The translations under genes and the position numbers were made by a program. A DNA stretch of 19,522 bases from Pigoraptor vietnamica. Lineage: Eukaryota > Opisthokonta > Filasterea. The notes beneath the pieces are model-generated. The model ran no database searches and had not been told where the DNA came from. It saw nothing but the letters and a program-made list of their open reading frames with translations. Positions 1 to 9,650 of this stretch are shown one piece after another. The DNA is taken from NCBI GenBank assembly GCA_943704525.1, contig CALSCQ010000033.1, positions 1 through 19,522 of the forward strand. The letters are read 5' to 3'. Positions within the stretch are counted from its first letter, which is position 1; the number at the start of each line of letters is the position of its first letter.

Positions 1-24
1 CACACACACACACACACACACACA

Positions 25-121
<97 letters not shown>

Positions 122-152
122 TCACACACACACACACACACACGCACGCGCA
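1..152. repeat. Compound microsatellite (CA)n-(CT)n-(CA)n
   Basis: CA repeats cover about 1-28, CT repeats about 27-109 and CA-rich repeats about 110-150. The block lies inside the ZnT intron whose donor is at 153, so the transcript reads GU then GA repeats directly after the 5' splice site. The window begins inside this repeat. Confidence 0.97.
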
Positions 153-153
153 C

Positions 154-787
154 CTTCCTCCTCGATGAAGCGGTGGATCGACTCGAGCAGAATGAACACG
201 CATATCGCAAACAGAAAGCAACCGTTCATGAGACCCCCCACGAGCTCGGCACGCGCCTGAACGTGCATGGAACGTCGCGTTAAGTCCATGTGCACATACG
301 AGTGCACTTACAGAGGTGACACTCGCGACACGCGTTACCACACGAATAAAGTGCACGCATGTCCGCACACATACCCAGCCGTACGTGAAGCGCTCGTCGC
401 TCCGTTTCTTGGCATACTGCAAGCACACGTTTATGAAGTAAGCACCACACGCCACTCCGCCCGGCTTCCCCCCGTCACGTACCGTAACAGCGACAAAACC
501 AATCACAAGTGAAGCCACGTCGCCGAACGTATGAATGGCATCCGTCATGAGTGCGAGGCTGAAACGCGCTCGAGTGAGTGAGTGACAACTTCGTGTCACA
601 CAAAACAGTCGCACAAACGCACGTACGTTCGCGGAGAAGTCACAACACATTGAAGAGCCTCCTCACGCAACCATTGCCTTCTTTCGCACACCTATTTCCC
701 ACAGCACCGACGATAAGTTCCGTGATGCAAAAGGTGAGCACGAGGCCACCAAAGATGACGATCTTCCTTGCCCGCGCATCCGCAAGT
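154..787 (-). CDS. Cation diffusion facilitator (ZnT-type zinc transporter), partial
   Basis: Membrane transporter of the CDF/ZnT family, expected to move Zn2+ out of the cytosol into organelles or out of the cell. Exons read on the minus strand at 787-692, 558-483, 416-375 and 256-154, with consistent phases. They encode TM1 (ARKIVIFGGLVLTFCITELI), the VGNSLALMTDAIHTFGDVAS segment opening TM2, the YAKKRSDERFTYGW loop, and TM3 beginning ARAELVGGLMNG and ending in ESIHRFIEEE. The HTFGD sequence in TM2 is the HxxxD half of the family's metal site. The 66-nt intron 482-417 is a multiple of three without a stop, so it can be misread as coding. The gene is cut at the left edge: the donor at 153 opens into the microsatellite intron, so TM4-6 and the cytosolic C-terminal domain lie outside. 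The 5' exon (upstream of 787, needing a two-base donor phase) could not be fixed. Family call is firm; the subfamily is not determined. Confidence 0.88.
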
Positions 788-1221
788 CTGCGAGCAACGC
801 GACGCCAGCGTGAGATGAAGTGTGGATGGACCCACACGCAACATAGAGAGAGCTAAACACTATCGTAGACAACGCGAAAAATGCGCGCATGAAGTCGAAG
901 TGAGCGGCCATGACCCACAGTGCTGGCGCCATCGTTGCGCGTTCACTCCACCGCCCACGAAAGTGGAGCACGGCGATCGCAGCCGAGAGAGATCCCCCTT
1001 ACAAACTTCCTTCCACAGAAGCGACGACCGAAACAGCAAAGACGCACTCTTGAGAGAAGCGAAAAAGAGGGAGACGCGACGAGAAGGGATGCCATGACAA
1101 AAGAAGCGATGTAGGAGCGCGGATATCTTGCAGTGGGAGTGAAACCGGCAGTCCAGGCCACATGACCGACTGACGACGGAGGCCGCGTGACGTCACGATC
1201 CGCACACGGCCACTTCGGCTT

Positions 1222-1261
<40 letters not shown>

Positions 1262-1453
1262 CGCTGCGAGCAACTTAAATCCCTTCCACATACGAGGGCA
1301 CGTGTTCTCTGAAGCAATTGCTGGACAGTCTTTGTCTTGTTTTAGGGGCAGTCATTGCGCGCAGTCCGGAGAGACACTGAGTTGTACGCGCAGAGCCAAC
1401 CGGCCGTGTGCAGATTAACTCTTTCGCTGCCTTTTGGCTTGTGCATTGCACCC
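788..1453. promoter_or_regulatory. Divergent ZnT/UCH37 upstream region
   Basis: This 666-bp stretch separates the first firm exon of the minus-strand ZnT gene from the plus-strand UCH37 start. It should hold the missing ZnT 5' exon(s) and both promoters. Seen in it are a 12-bp perfect palindrome CGTGACGTCACG at 1186-1197 (CRE/TGACGTCA core) and a (CA)n run at 1223-1260. A short reading frame on the minus strand starting near 1096 (MASLLVASPSF...) ends at a possible GTGCGT donor, but its phase does not match the exon at 787, so it was not joined. No clear TATA box was found. Confidence 0.45.
1223..1260. repeat. (CA)n microsatellite
   Basis: About 19 uninterrupted CA units between the ZnT and UCH37 genes. 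Relative to the minus-strand ZnT transcript it reads GT, so it may lie in a ZnT 5' intron. No gene is supported across it. Confidence 0.95.
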
Positions 1454-1565
1454 ATGGCGGAAGCGGGCTCTTGGTGCCTCATCGAGAGCGATCCGGGTGC
1501 GTCTTCGTGCTGGACGAGTGCTGAGATGCCCGTTTCTGTCGCACCATGCGATTGTAACGCGCGGA

Positions 1566-1646
<81 letters not shown>

Positions 1647-2217
1647 TGAGTGAGAGAGTGAGTGAGAGTGACTGACTGCTTCAATTCACAGGTGTTTTCA
1701 CGGAGCTCATCCGTGGCATAGGTGGGCACGAACGACTTCTAGGCGCCCTGTGTGACTGACTGCACTTCGGACGGTGTTTGTTGTTGTGTTCGTCGCGTGC
1801 AGTGGAGCATAGCATGCGATTGGCGAGGGCGAGGGCGTGTTTCGTGCGCGACGTCGTCGAGCTCATGCATTGCGTGCGAGGTGCTGTCTCACCGGTGTTC
1901 GCTTCTCGTGACAGGCGTGAAGGACGTCCAGGTCGAGGAGCTCTATTCGCTCGACGAGGGCACTTTCCAGAGCCTCGAGTGGGTGCATCTGCCTCGCCTG
2001 CCCGGCTGCCTTGGGGCGTTCGAATCGCTTACAGACCCGTTGTTGCAGTCCGATATACGGCCTCATATTCCTTTTCAAGTGGCGCTCGAAGGAGAAGGAC
2101 GACCGGCCCACGCTTGAGGACTACAACGACAAGGTCTTTTTCGCGAGCCAGGTGCGTGCCGTGGCTGTCTGCCTGTTCGCAGGTCCTGTGCGTATGGTGT
2201 GTGCGTGTGTGTGCGTG

Positions 2218-2257
<40 letters not shown>

Positions 2258-4101
2258 TGTGTGTGTGTGTCTGTGTCTGTGTGTGTGTGTGTGTGTCTGT
2301 GTGTGTGTGTGTGTGTGCGCGCGTGTTTGTTTACCCACACCCTGTCTTTCTTTCCCCATCTGCAAACTTTACCGCACTCTTCTTACCCCCCCCCCCTCCC
2401 CTCTCCCCTCTCCCCTCTCCCCTCTCCCCTGCGCAGGTGATCACGAATGCGTGCGCGACGCAGGCCATTCTGAGCATCCTCCTCAACAACTCGCAAATTG
2501 ACATTGGCGACGAACTGCGGAACTTCAAGGCCTTCACCAGCGATTTCCCCGCCGAGGTGCGCGACGACTGTCACCTTCCATGCTGTCCGCATAATGTTCT
2601 CTGTTCGTGGGTGTAGACTCACACGCCTGTGTGTCGTCGCGCAGCTCAAAGGTCTCGCCATTAGCAACAGCGAGCGAATTCGCGAGGTCCACAACAGCTT
2701 TGCGCGGTAGGTGGTCGTGGTTCAAACGTTCACTGTCCGCTTTAAATGTTCCGCCGTCCACCGCACGTTCGCGCCCTCCGCACAATCTTAGAGCCCGTGG
2801 CGTTACGTTGTTCGCAGTTGTTGTTATTGTTCGTCGCCGCTGACATCGTCTCCCACACATATTCGCCCTAGTGCCGAAGCATTCCTCTGGGAGAACCGCT
2901 TTGCGCCCAACGACAATGACGACCTCTACCACTTTATTGCGTACGTTCCCCGCGGGGGTCGCCTGTACGAGCTCGACGGCCTCAAGAAGGGTCCGATTGA
3001 CCTCGGTGGGTGCAGATTGGCGACGTGGGCGCAAGCCAGTGGTGCCTGTGGGACAGTTTGTCACTTGACGGGCGCGAGGCAGTTTTAGTTGGCAGCTCGT
3101 TACTCGTGGACAACACGCGCTCTGTCCCCGTGTCCGTTCGGTCTTCGGTTACTCGTGGAAAATACGCACTGTGGAAAATACGCACTGTCTGCCGTCTTCA
3201 TGCCCTTTATTACGCCTGCCGATGCGCCTTTTTTTTTTGTTTCCCGCGCAGGCGAGTGTACGGAGGGGGATTGGCTGCAGCGCGTGACGCCCGTCATTCA
3301 GGAGCGTATCAACAGGTGCGCTTTCGTGCGCACTCCGTCGTTGTGTTCGGTCGCGTGCTTGCACACATACTAGCGCGTCGTGCCTTGGTATGCGGTGCGC
3401 GCGTCGGCAGATTCGCAGTCCCTAATTCTCATGCTGCCTGCATGTGTCGCAGGTACTCGACCAAGGAAATTCGCTTCAACCTGATGGCCGTCGTGAAGGA
3501 TCGCATCACGGTGTGCAACGAGCGCCTCGCGGCTATCGAGGCACAGGCCAAGGAAGCGGTGCGTTTTCAACAGTTTGTGCCAGTCCCCATGCTCAGCCGT
3601 TCGTCCATCGCCTCTACGCAACTGTTAAATGTTGAGCGTCATCTTCATTACGTGCGCAGGCGGCGGCCGGCGACGAAGGGACTGTTGCCGCGCTTAGGGC
3701 GGAGGCGGAGAACGTGCACGCCAAGATTGCCCAGGAGAAGGACAAAATTGAGCAGCACAGGGTGGGTGGAGCTTGTTTTGGCCGTCGTGTGGTGTGTGTT
3801 GTGCGACTCGCAGAGTTGGTGGAAGTTCGTTATTGGCCGTCGTGTGTAGTAGTGTGAGAAGTTGGACTTGTATTCTCCGTTACGAAGTGCTTGGTTGTCA
3901 TGTTGTGCGTCCCTGTCTTGCGGCATAGCACAGGAAAGGGCTTATCTCTTGTGTTTCCGTGCGCAGGTGGAGAACATTCGCCGGCGGCACAACTACATTC
4001 CCTTCTTCATGGAGATGCTCAAGCTGCTCGCAAAGAAGGGCGACCTGGTGCCCCTCATCGAGCGCGCAAAGGCAAAGGCAGCGCAACAGCCCGTCGAGTG
4101 A
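1454..4101 (+). CDS. UCHL5: Ubiquitin C-terminal hydrolase UCH37 (UCHL5)
   Basis: Cysteine protease that trims ubiquitin chains at the 19S proteasome through RPN13; in animals it also joins the INO80 complex. Eleven exons: 1454-1496, 1692-1721, 1915-1978, 2049-2151, 2437-2556, 2645-2706, 2872-3005, 3252-3315, 3453-3558, 3660-3761, 3967-4101. They give 320 aa against 329 in human, with all junction phases agreeing. The start [20 protein letters not shown] matches the family N terminus. The peptidase C12 domain keeps the oxyanion Gln80, nucleophile Cys86 (NACATQA), His161 ([10 protein letters not shown]) and Asp176 ([11 protein letters not shown]). The tail from about residue 279 ([20 protein letters not shown]) is the UCH37-like ULD/KEKE segment used for RPN13 binding, which separates it from UCHL1/L3. 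Intron 1 holds (GA)n and intron 4 holds (GT)n. The gene looks intact and functional. Confidence 0.96.
1572..1640. repeat. (GA)n microsatellite in UCH37 intron 1
   Basis: About 34 GA units on the sense strand of the host gene, between exon 1 (ends 1496) and exon 2 (starts 1692). Confidence 0.96.
2197..2326. repeat. Imperfect (GT)n microsatellite in UCH37 intron 4
   Basis: GT-rich repeat with scattered C and A interruptions, on the sense strand, inside the intron 2152-2436. Confidence 0.96.
2386..2430. repeat. C-run plus 7-bp CCCCTCT tandem repeats
   Basis: A run of about ten C is followed by several 7-bp units of CCCCTCT, ending 6 bp before the acceptor AG at 2435-2436 of UCH37 intron 4. It forms an unusually long polypyrimidine tract. 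Confidence 0.9.
3155..3186. repeat. 16-bp direct tandem duplication in UCH37 intron 7
   Basis: GTGGAAAATACGCACT occurs at 3155-3170 and again at 3171-3186, perfectly adjacent, inside the intron 3006-3251. A partial relative of the upstream flank (GTTACTCGTGGA) also sits near 3099. Confidence 0.9.
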
Positions 4102-4334
4102 GGACTAGGCATCAACCATGCATAGTAAAACACGCTTCTTCTACTTCCACGTGCGTACAGTTGCCACTCGTTCCCCTCCCCCTTCGCGCGCCCTCCTAAC
4201 AACGCTACGCAAGACTACGAAGAGCCAACGCCACAGAGAGCAATCGCACCAAAGTTCCAAGCAACAAACGGGGACGCGACCCAGCCGCGCACACGCGCTG
4301 TGTGCGGGCGGCGCAAATCTCTCCCCCCCCCCCT
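4102..4334. other. Convergent 3' region between UCH37 and RPS15
   Basis: This 233-bp stretch holds the 3' ends of two facing genes. A run of about 11 C lies at 4323-4333, directly after the RPS15 stop, so the RPS15 3' UTR starts with a G run. No AATAAA signal and no further gene were seen. Confidence 0.6.
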
Positions 4335-5439
4335 TTACTTGAGCGGAATGAAGCGCGAAGAGTGCGTCGCACCGATACCGGGGCGGCCGTGCTTGACGGG
4401 CTTGTACGTGATCGAAAACTCGCCGAGGTAGTGACCAACCATCTCAGGCTGCGATGCAACGCGATGCACTCAGCACGCGAACGAAGCCCCAAAAGGGCAG
4501 AACGTGCAATTCGGAAATGCTCTTCCAAAAATCCTTCACAAGAAGCACAAATAGAAAATGATCGCAAGGGCATCCGAGCAGCAAAACCAAACTCGCTAAT
4601 ACGCGACGGACAGAAAGGGCGGGGGGGAAAGAGGGGGGGGGGGGAGGGGCACAAAAACGCAGCGCGCAAAACAGCGGGTCCCGTCAACGCACCTTGATCT
4701 CGACCTGGTTGAAGACCTTGCCGTTGTACACGCCGACCATGCTGCCAATCATCTCGGGCACAATGATCATGTCGCGGAGGTGCGTCTTGATGACGGCGGG
4801 CTTCTCCTGGGGACCGCACTCCTTGCGGGCCTTGCGGAGGCGCTTGATGAGGGCCATCGGCTTGCGCTTGAGGCCGCGCGAGAAGCGGCGGCGGGCGCGC
4901 GAGTGCACGAGGTCGATGAGCTGCTCGCTGCTGAGGTCCAGGAGCTGGTCGAGGTCGACCCCCCGGTACGAGAACTTGCGGAAGGTGCGCGCCTTCTTCT
5001 TGTCAGCGTCCGCCTGCGCACGCAGAGGCGCAAGGACACGCAAGGGATGAGCATCACGGCGAGAGTGAACTTCCCGGCGAGAGTGAAGGTGAACACAAAG
5101 CGATGCGCATTAATTTCGGAGGAAGAAGGGGCGTGGAGACGGGGAGAAAGAATGACAGAAACGCAGCGTTGAGAGCGACCGGAGTGTGCGCAAAAAAGGT
5201 GCGCGCTACACATACAATCACCACAGAAAAGATTACACGCACTCATAATGTAACCTGCGTGACGAAGAACGACAACACACGAACTGCCCAACAGAGCACA
5301 CGTCGACCCCGCAAACCCCATCGGCCCTTCTCTACACAGCGACAACCCGCGACTATCATCATCCATCCCTCTAGTATCATCCATCGACTCATCGCCATCC
5401 CCACTCGCGGAGCCGTTGCGCCCAACGCAAACCCACCAT
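4335..5439 (-). CDS. RPS15: 40S ribosomal protein S15 (uS19)
   Basis: Small-subunit ribosomal protein of the 40S head near the decoding region. Exon 2 is 5013-4693 and exon 3 is 4448-4335. Together they encode [20 protein letters not shown] through NQVEIK, then [20 protein letters not shown] to the end SSRFIPLK. The conserved blocks [40 protein letters not shown] and [14 protein letters not shown] are all present. Exon 2 opens in phase 0 at ADAD without an in-exon ATG. The best start is an isolated ATG at 5439-5437, followed directly by a GTGGGT donor, giving M + 107 + 37 = 145 aa, the usual eukaryotic length. Intron 1 is then 5436-5014 and intron 2 is 4692-4449. Identity and exons 2-3 are very firm; the single-codon first exon is an inference. 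Confidence 0.95.
4619..4649. repeat. G-run cluster in RPS15 intron 2
   Basis: Runs of seven and about twelve G on the plus strand, interrupted by AAAGA and A. On the RPS15 sense strand this is a C-rich tract, about 45 nt downstream of the intron donor. Confidence 0.85.
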
Positions 5440-5482
5440 CTTGTTTGCTGCTACGGTCCCACCACGAACGGCAAGAAGATGA

Positions 5483-5498
5483 GCAAAAGAGGAAGAGG
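5483..5498 (-). promoter_or_regulatory. Pyrimidine tract, possible 5'-TOP of RPS15
   Basis: The minus strand reads CCTCTTCCTCTTTTGC about 45-60 nt upstream of the proposed RPS15 ATG. Ribosomal protein mRNAs often start with such a terminal oligopyrimidine tract. The transcription start is not known here, so the role is inferred. Confidence 0.4.
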
Positions 5499-5678
5499 TC
5501 GATGTGAAGGGGGAGTCGATCTTTGTACCAGCGCCGGTTGCTCTCGCATCTCCAACGACCACACGTTGGCCTGACCATTACCCAATACACAACTCCATAA
5601 TCTACTATTTCAAGCTCATTTCAACACATAGAGTCCAATATGAATCTGAATGGTAAGTACGCTATTTCTTCGCTGGAT

Positions 5679-5750
5679 CATCCGGGGTAGTTCCATTAGG
5701 TGATGTCCAGACCAAAGGATGTGTAACACATCCGGGGTAGTCCTATTGGT
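5679..5750. repeat. Two copies of a 22-bp promoter element
   Basis: Copy 1 CATCCGGGGTAGTTCCATT and copy 2 CATCCGGGGTAGTCCTATT share 13 identical leading bases and differ at two positions afterwards. They are spaced exactly 50 bp apart, upstream of the LRR-WD40 gene. Confidence 0.8.
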
Positions 5751-5947
5751 AATCATTGTGCTCGCAAAGCGATTTTTGCGGCACGTGCAAGTGAAGCTTG
5801 TCCGCCATTGACAGCGTCGTTCGCTTTTTTCTTCATTGTTGTTGGAGGACTTCTGCGCCCGTTTATTACTTCGCATTTTTGGGGGACTTGTGCCGTTTTT
5901 AATTCTGTCCGTCTTGGCGACGACAGCGAGTGTGTGCGTTGGACAGA

Positions 5948-7597
5948 ATGGAGGCACCGGCGCACATCCGCGACGGCGGCCGTGACGTCCTGCGCGTGCT
6001 CGACGACCTGGTAGACGACCAGGTCGGCGGGCGCAATTCGGATCTCGTCCTTGGTCTTCGCTTCAAGAACGCAGCAGTGGTGCCTCGCATCCCGCCCAAC
6101 TGCAAGCTATGCACGCTTTCGTTTGCGTCACTCATGCGCCTCTCACTCTCCGGACTGGGCCTCGAGACGCTCGAGGGATTTCCGCACTTTGAGCAACTTG
6201 GCAAGGTGTGCTGACCTCTGACGCCGCGTCCGTGCACTTGTTTGTTGTGCGCGTAACTCAATTGTGTGACGCATGCGTCCGTGCACTTGTTGTTGTGCGC
6301 GCAACTCCCTTGTAACTCGACTTTGTGGCCAATGCAGCTTGACCTCGATCGCAACGCTTTGACGGGCGGCTTCGAGCACATAGCGCACCTTAAAACGCTC
6401 CGCATCCTCACCGTCAACCACAACCCTATCAATGACGTCTCGGCGCTCACAAGCCTGGTGAGTGTGTCTCCTCTAAAGCCCCTTCTGCCCGACATTATCC
6501 CTGTAACCGCCGTGTAACAAACCGAACGGTTTCCCCAGAGCGCGCTCCCTCACCTCGAGATTCTCGAAGCGCTCGACACGCCGGCATCGCGGCAGCCCTG
6601 CTGCAGGCGTACGCTGCTTGCGGCCATCCCGACACTCATGCTGCTCAACGGTGTCGAGGCGGAAATGGACGACGGCGATGGGGGCGAGCCTGTGGGTCGT
6701 CGCGCCCTCATTGTTGCCGATTCGGATGACGACGCCGACGAGTCCGAAGAGGCTGCGCTTGCCGCCCTGCGCAACACTGTGGAAGTGACTGTGCGTAGAG
6801 CAAGGGAGGAGGACATGGGTGCGGGGGCTGCGGGGGCGAGTGTTGCGGCCGGCGGCGACGACGAAGCAAACTGGGAGGACGTCGATTCGTCGCAAGAGAG
6901 CAGCAGTCTGCCGCGCGCGGCGGGGGGTGTGCTCTTCTCTGCTGAAGGCGACACGTCGGACGAGTGGGAGGATGAGGACGAGTTGGAGGACGACAATTCC
7001 GAGGACATGTGGACCGATGAGAGCGACGAGATTGCTGAGAGCGTAGGGGACGACAGCACGGCATCGAGGCCGCTGAGTCCGTATGTGCCGCCGCGCCGGA
7101 GAGGTATGTTTGTTGCGTGCCTCGAAATCGTGAAAGATGCCACAGTGAATGGTTTCTTATTGATTGTCCTTCGGTCGGCGTGTGTTTTTTTGTAGCTTTT
7201 CGCGACGCAGACTCGGTTGACCTGGAGAACACGTCGGATGAGGAGGAGAGCGACACCGACAGCGACGACCTCTACGGCGACAGCAGCGACGGGAGCGTCA
7301 TGTTTGAGGTGGGCACGCAGCGCGTCGTTCCAACGACGGTTGGCATGGAGCCGATGTTGCGGCGAATTGAGGCGGCGATGGAAGCGCGCGCTTTTTTCCG
7401 AGATGACCCAAAGCGGTGGACTGCACGGACGTCGGCGAACCACTACCAGTGCTGCCGAGCGCTCGCTCTGGCGTCGCCCGTCGATTTGTTTGTCATGTCG
7501 GGTCCACGCATCGGCAAGATAGACTTGTTTAACAATACGGTGAGGACGTGCGGACTGGAGGGTAGATGGCCTTGTGTACGCGTGTGCGTGTGTGTGT

Positions 7598-7678
<81 letters not shown>

Positions 7679-9297
7679 TGTGTGTGTGTGTGATGAGTTC
7701 ATTGAAATGCTGCGGTAAATTATCAGATATCGCGTGTGGGCTGACGCGAGTTCCTCTGCGTGTGTGCGTGCGATTTGTAGACGAAGCGCGTTGCGATTGC
7801 GCCGTTTTCGCCGCTTTGTATCGCCAGCAAGTATGGCTACATTGTCCTCGGGGGCGACAGCCGTCAGTTGGCCGTTTACAAGTCCACTGGAGAGTGAGTG
7901 CGACTGCCTTCTCCACATGGCCACTTATCTGCTTTGCATCTGGACTTGAACGCTCACACGTTCCTCTGTGCGCGCGTGCATCAGACACATTACGACGATC
8001 CGCGCGGGCATGTCCATGAACAACAGCGCCGACATTTTCTGGCAAGGCAACCGCGCACTCGTAATGGTGTCGAACAACGACCTTCGCGTGCGAGGTATGC
8101 GTTCAATGTATCACTGTTGTTTAGCATAGCTTGCGTAGTCGTAGTTACGCCACGAACTAATGTGTAATTTCCGTGCGCTAGTCGACCTGCTAACGTGACA
8201 CGCGCACGCGCGCACTCGCAGTTTTCGAGCTCCCCTCGCTGCAGCTGGTTTCCCAATCGCCCGTGTTCCCCTGCGCCGTCAACGACGCCGTGGTGAGTCC
8301 GGACGGCACCCACTTTGCGGCGGTCGGCGACGTCCTCGCGGGCTTCCTCTGCCGCATCGACGAGGGCATCATCCAACAGAACATTGAAGTGCTGCCATTC
8401 CGCGGCGCACAAAGTGAGTGTGTTGGGCGCGCTGCGTGGGAGGGGTGTATTGCTTTTTTGCGCGTCTCTAACCCCATCGTCCGCACGCAGCTGCACAACG
8501 CACGGGGCGCGCCTTTCCTACGGGATCGTGCCAGTACGTGGCGTGGAATTCGGACTCATCTCTCGTCGCGGCGTCGGCCGACACGGAGAATTTCGTGACG
8601 GTGTGGGAGGTCGCATCGCGAACGATCCGCGCGTGCATCGATGCATGCGGTGAGTTCGGTGTATGACTGCTGCTGAAAACTGTGCGCTGGTTTTCGAACC
8701 TTGTCTTACGAGCTCTTCCGCTTATTCCGCGTGCCGTGCGCAGGCGGGACATACGCTGTCGCCTTTTCGCCGCTCAATCCCACGCTACTCGCGTTTACGG
8801 AGAGGACGACTGTTGTGCACCTGTGCGACGTGGGCACCGAGTGCAAGCCGGGGCGTATGCAGCGACAAATTCTGCGCGTCGCGTCGGAGAAAATCAACGG
8901 GATGTGCTTTTCTGCCGACGGCTCTGCGCTGCATGTCGGTGGGTGCTGTGTGGAAGTGGAGATGTCTTGAGAGGCGAAACTTGGCGATTCTTTGACTGAG
9001 TCTGTGTGCACGCGTCCGCGTGAACGGAGTGTGTTCGTATTCGATGTCCGCTGCTATTCCACGTCCGCCGAAATTGATTGTCGGTCGTACTCCCTGTTTG
9101 TCGCAGCCACCGCGCACGCGCTGTCCACGTACCGCGCGAACGAGGTGCGCAGCCTGTATTCGCTCGTGGTGGAGGCCGTGCGACCGCTTGCGCAGGCGGG
9201 AGAGCTCGACCTCGAGGCGTTCCCGCGCTCCGTCCTGTTGGACCTCTATCCCCACGGGCGGCTACCGGAGCGTGTGAGGCGCGAATCGGAGGCTTAG
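5948..9297 (+). CDS. ANP32-like LRR / acidic / DUF2415-like WD40 fusion protein
   Basis: Ten exons: 5948-6205, 6338-6457, 6539-7103, 7196-7539, 7781-7893, 7985-8094, 8222-8413, 8491-8649, 8744-8938, 9107-9297. They splice in phase to 748 aa. Residues about 50-175 are leucine-rich repeats of ANP32 type (LDLDRNALTGGFEHIAHLKT, NHNPINDVSALTSL, TLMLLNGVEAEMDD). Residues about 175-350 are highly acidic (DEWEDEDELEDDNSEDMW, SDEEESDTDSDDLYGDSSD). From about 380 (FFRDDPKRWTARTSANHYQC) the protein becomes a WD40-like propeller: DAVVSPDGTHFAAVGD, CQYVAWNSDSSLVAASAD ending in VTVWEV, and PTLLAFTERTTVVHLCDV, the last resembling the DUF2415 signature of fungal WD40 proteins. No stop or start separates the halves, and the phase-1 intron 7104-7195 lies inside the acidic region. 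LRWD1 has a comparable LRR-acidic-WD order, but the WD part is not recognisably LRWD1. Function unknown; a nuclear histone- or chromatin-binding role is only a guess from the ANP32-like part. Confidence 0.85.
6226..6307. repeat. Intronic direct duplication, 49-bp period
   Basis: A 34-bp block at 6226-6259 recurs as 33 bp at 6275-6307 with a few changes (shared core GCGTCCGTGCACTTG, then TTGTTGTGCGCG and AACTC). It lies inside the first intron (6206-6337) of the LRR-WD40 gene. Confidence 0.85.
7580..7692. repeat. (GT)n microsatellite in LRR-WD40 intron 4
   Basis: Nearly pure GT repeat (core about 7600-7677) on the sense strand, inside the intron 7540-7780, starting about 40 nt after the donor. 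Confidence 0.96.
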
Positions 9298-9650
9298 GAA
9301 CGGAGCCGTCGTATATATTATTTTGTTAAATCCATAAAAATGGGCGGGTCCCAACTACCAAAAAAGGCGAACAAGCAAAAGGTCGTATTCAATTTAGTAC
9401 ATTGTACAACATTAAGTTTCACGCGCACGCACATCGAGGCCGTCACGTGACCGTTCCCATACAATGGGACCACGGGCACACCTACGGCCAGCGCACACAC
9501 CGCGACGCACGCCGCGTGCACGCACACGCAACGACAACAAACCCCACACGCGCGGGCGCAAGGATGAAAACGCAGCAACGCAAGCGCAAGCGCGCGGACG
9601 AAAAAATATACAAAGCGGAGATGCGGTGCACGGCGGCACGCACGCACTGC
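9298..9650. other. Convergent 3' region between LRR-WD40 and RNF11-like genes
   Basis: 353 bp without a supported gene. Just after the LRR-WD40 stop the sequence is AT-rich (TATATATTATTTTGTTAAAT), plausible 3' UTR. A perfect 6-bp hairpin TCCCAT-ACA-ATGGGA lies at 9455-9469 and a CACGTG box lies near 9444. Roles are unknown. Confidence 0.5.

Larger units (their letters stand above)
5440..5947. promoter_or_regulatory. Divergent RPS15 / LRR-WD40 promoter region
   Basis: A 508-bp head-to-head intergenic stretch, more AT-rich than its flanks. It carries the pyrimidine tract near the RPS15 side and two copies of CATCCGGGGTAGT with similar right flanks at 5679-5700 and 5729-5750, 50 bp apart in the same orientation. 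The repeated element is a candidate transcription factor site. No convincing TATA box or reading frame was found. Confidence 0.5.

Noticed and set aside
1050-1354. Candidate 5' exon of the ZnT gene (frame MASLLVASPSF... or MTAPKTRQRLS...)
   Set aside because: Neither ends at a convincing donor in the two-base phase needed by the exon at 787, and neither resembles a ZnT N terminus clearly enough.
2011-2616. Plus-strand frame with long Cys-Val runs
   Set aside because: It reads through UCH37 exon 4, the (GT)n intron and exon 5 because the intron has no stop in that frame. The Cys-Val stretch is translated microsatellite.
6550-7443. Minus-strand reading frame of 297 codons, very Ser-rich
   Set aside because: It is the antisense shadow of the acidic GAC/GAG-rich region of the LRR-WD40 gene, which gives Ser-rich frames on the other strand.
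8413-8491. Apparent frameshift in the WD40 region
   Set aside because: Unspliced frames change between 8413 and 8491, but a GTGAGT donor at 8414 and a CGCAG acceptor ending at 8490 join the frames in phase (GAQ-T-AQRTGRAFP), so it is an intron.
8680-8706. Possible tRNA B-box-like GGTTTTCGAACC
   Set aside because: It lacks the GGTTCRANNCC spacing, has no matching A box or cloverleaf, and lies in an intron of the LRR-WD40 gene.
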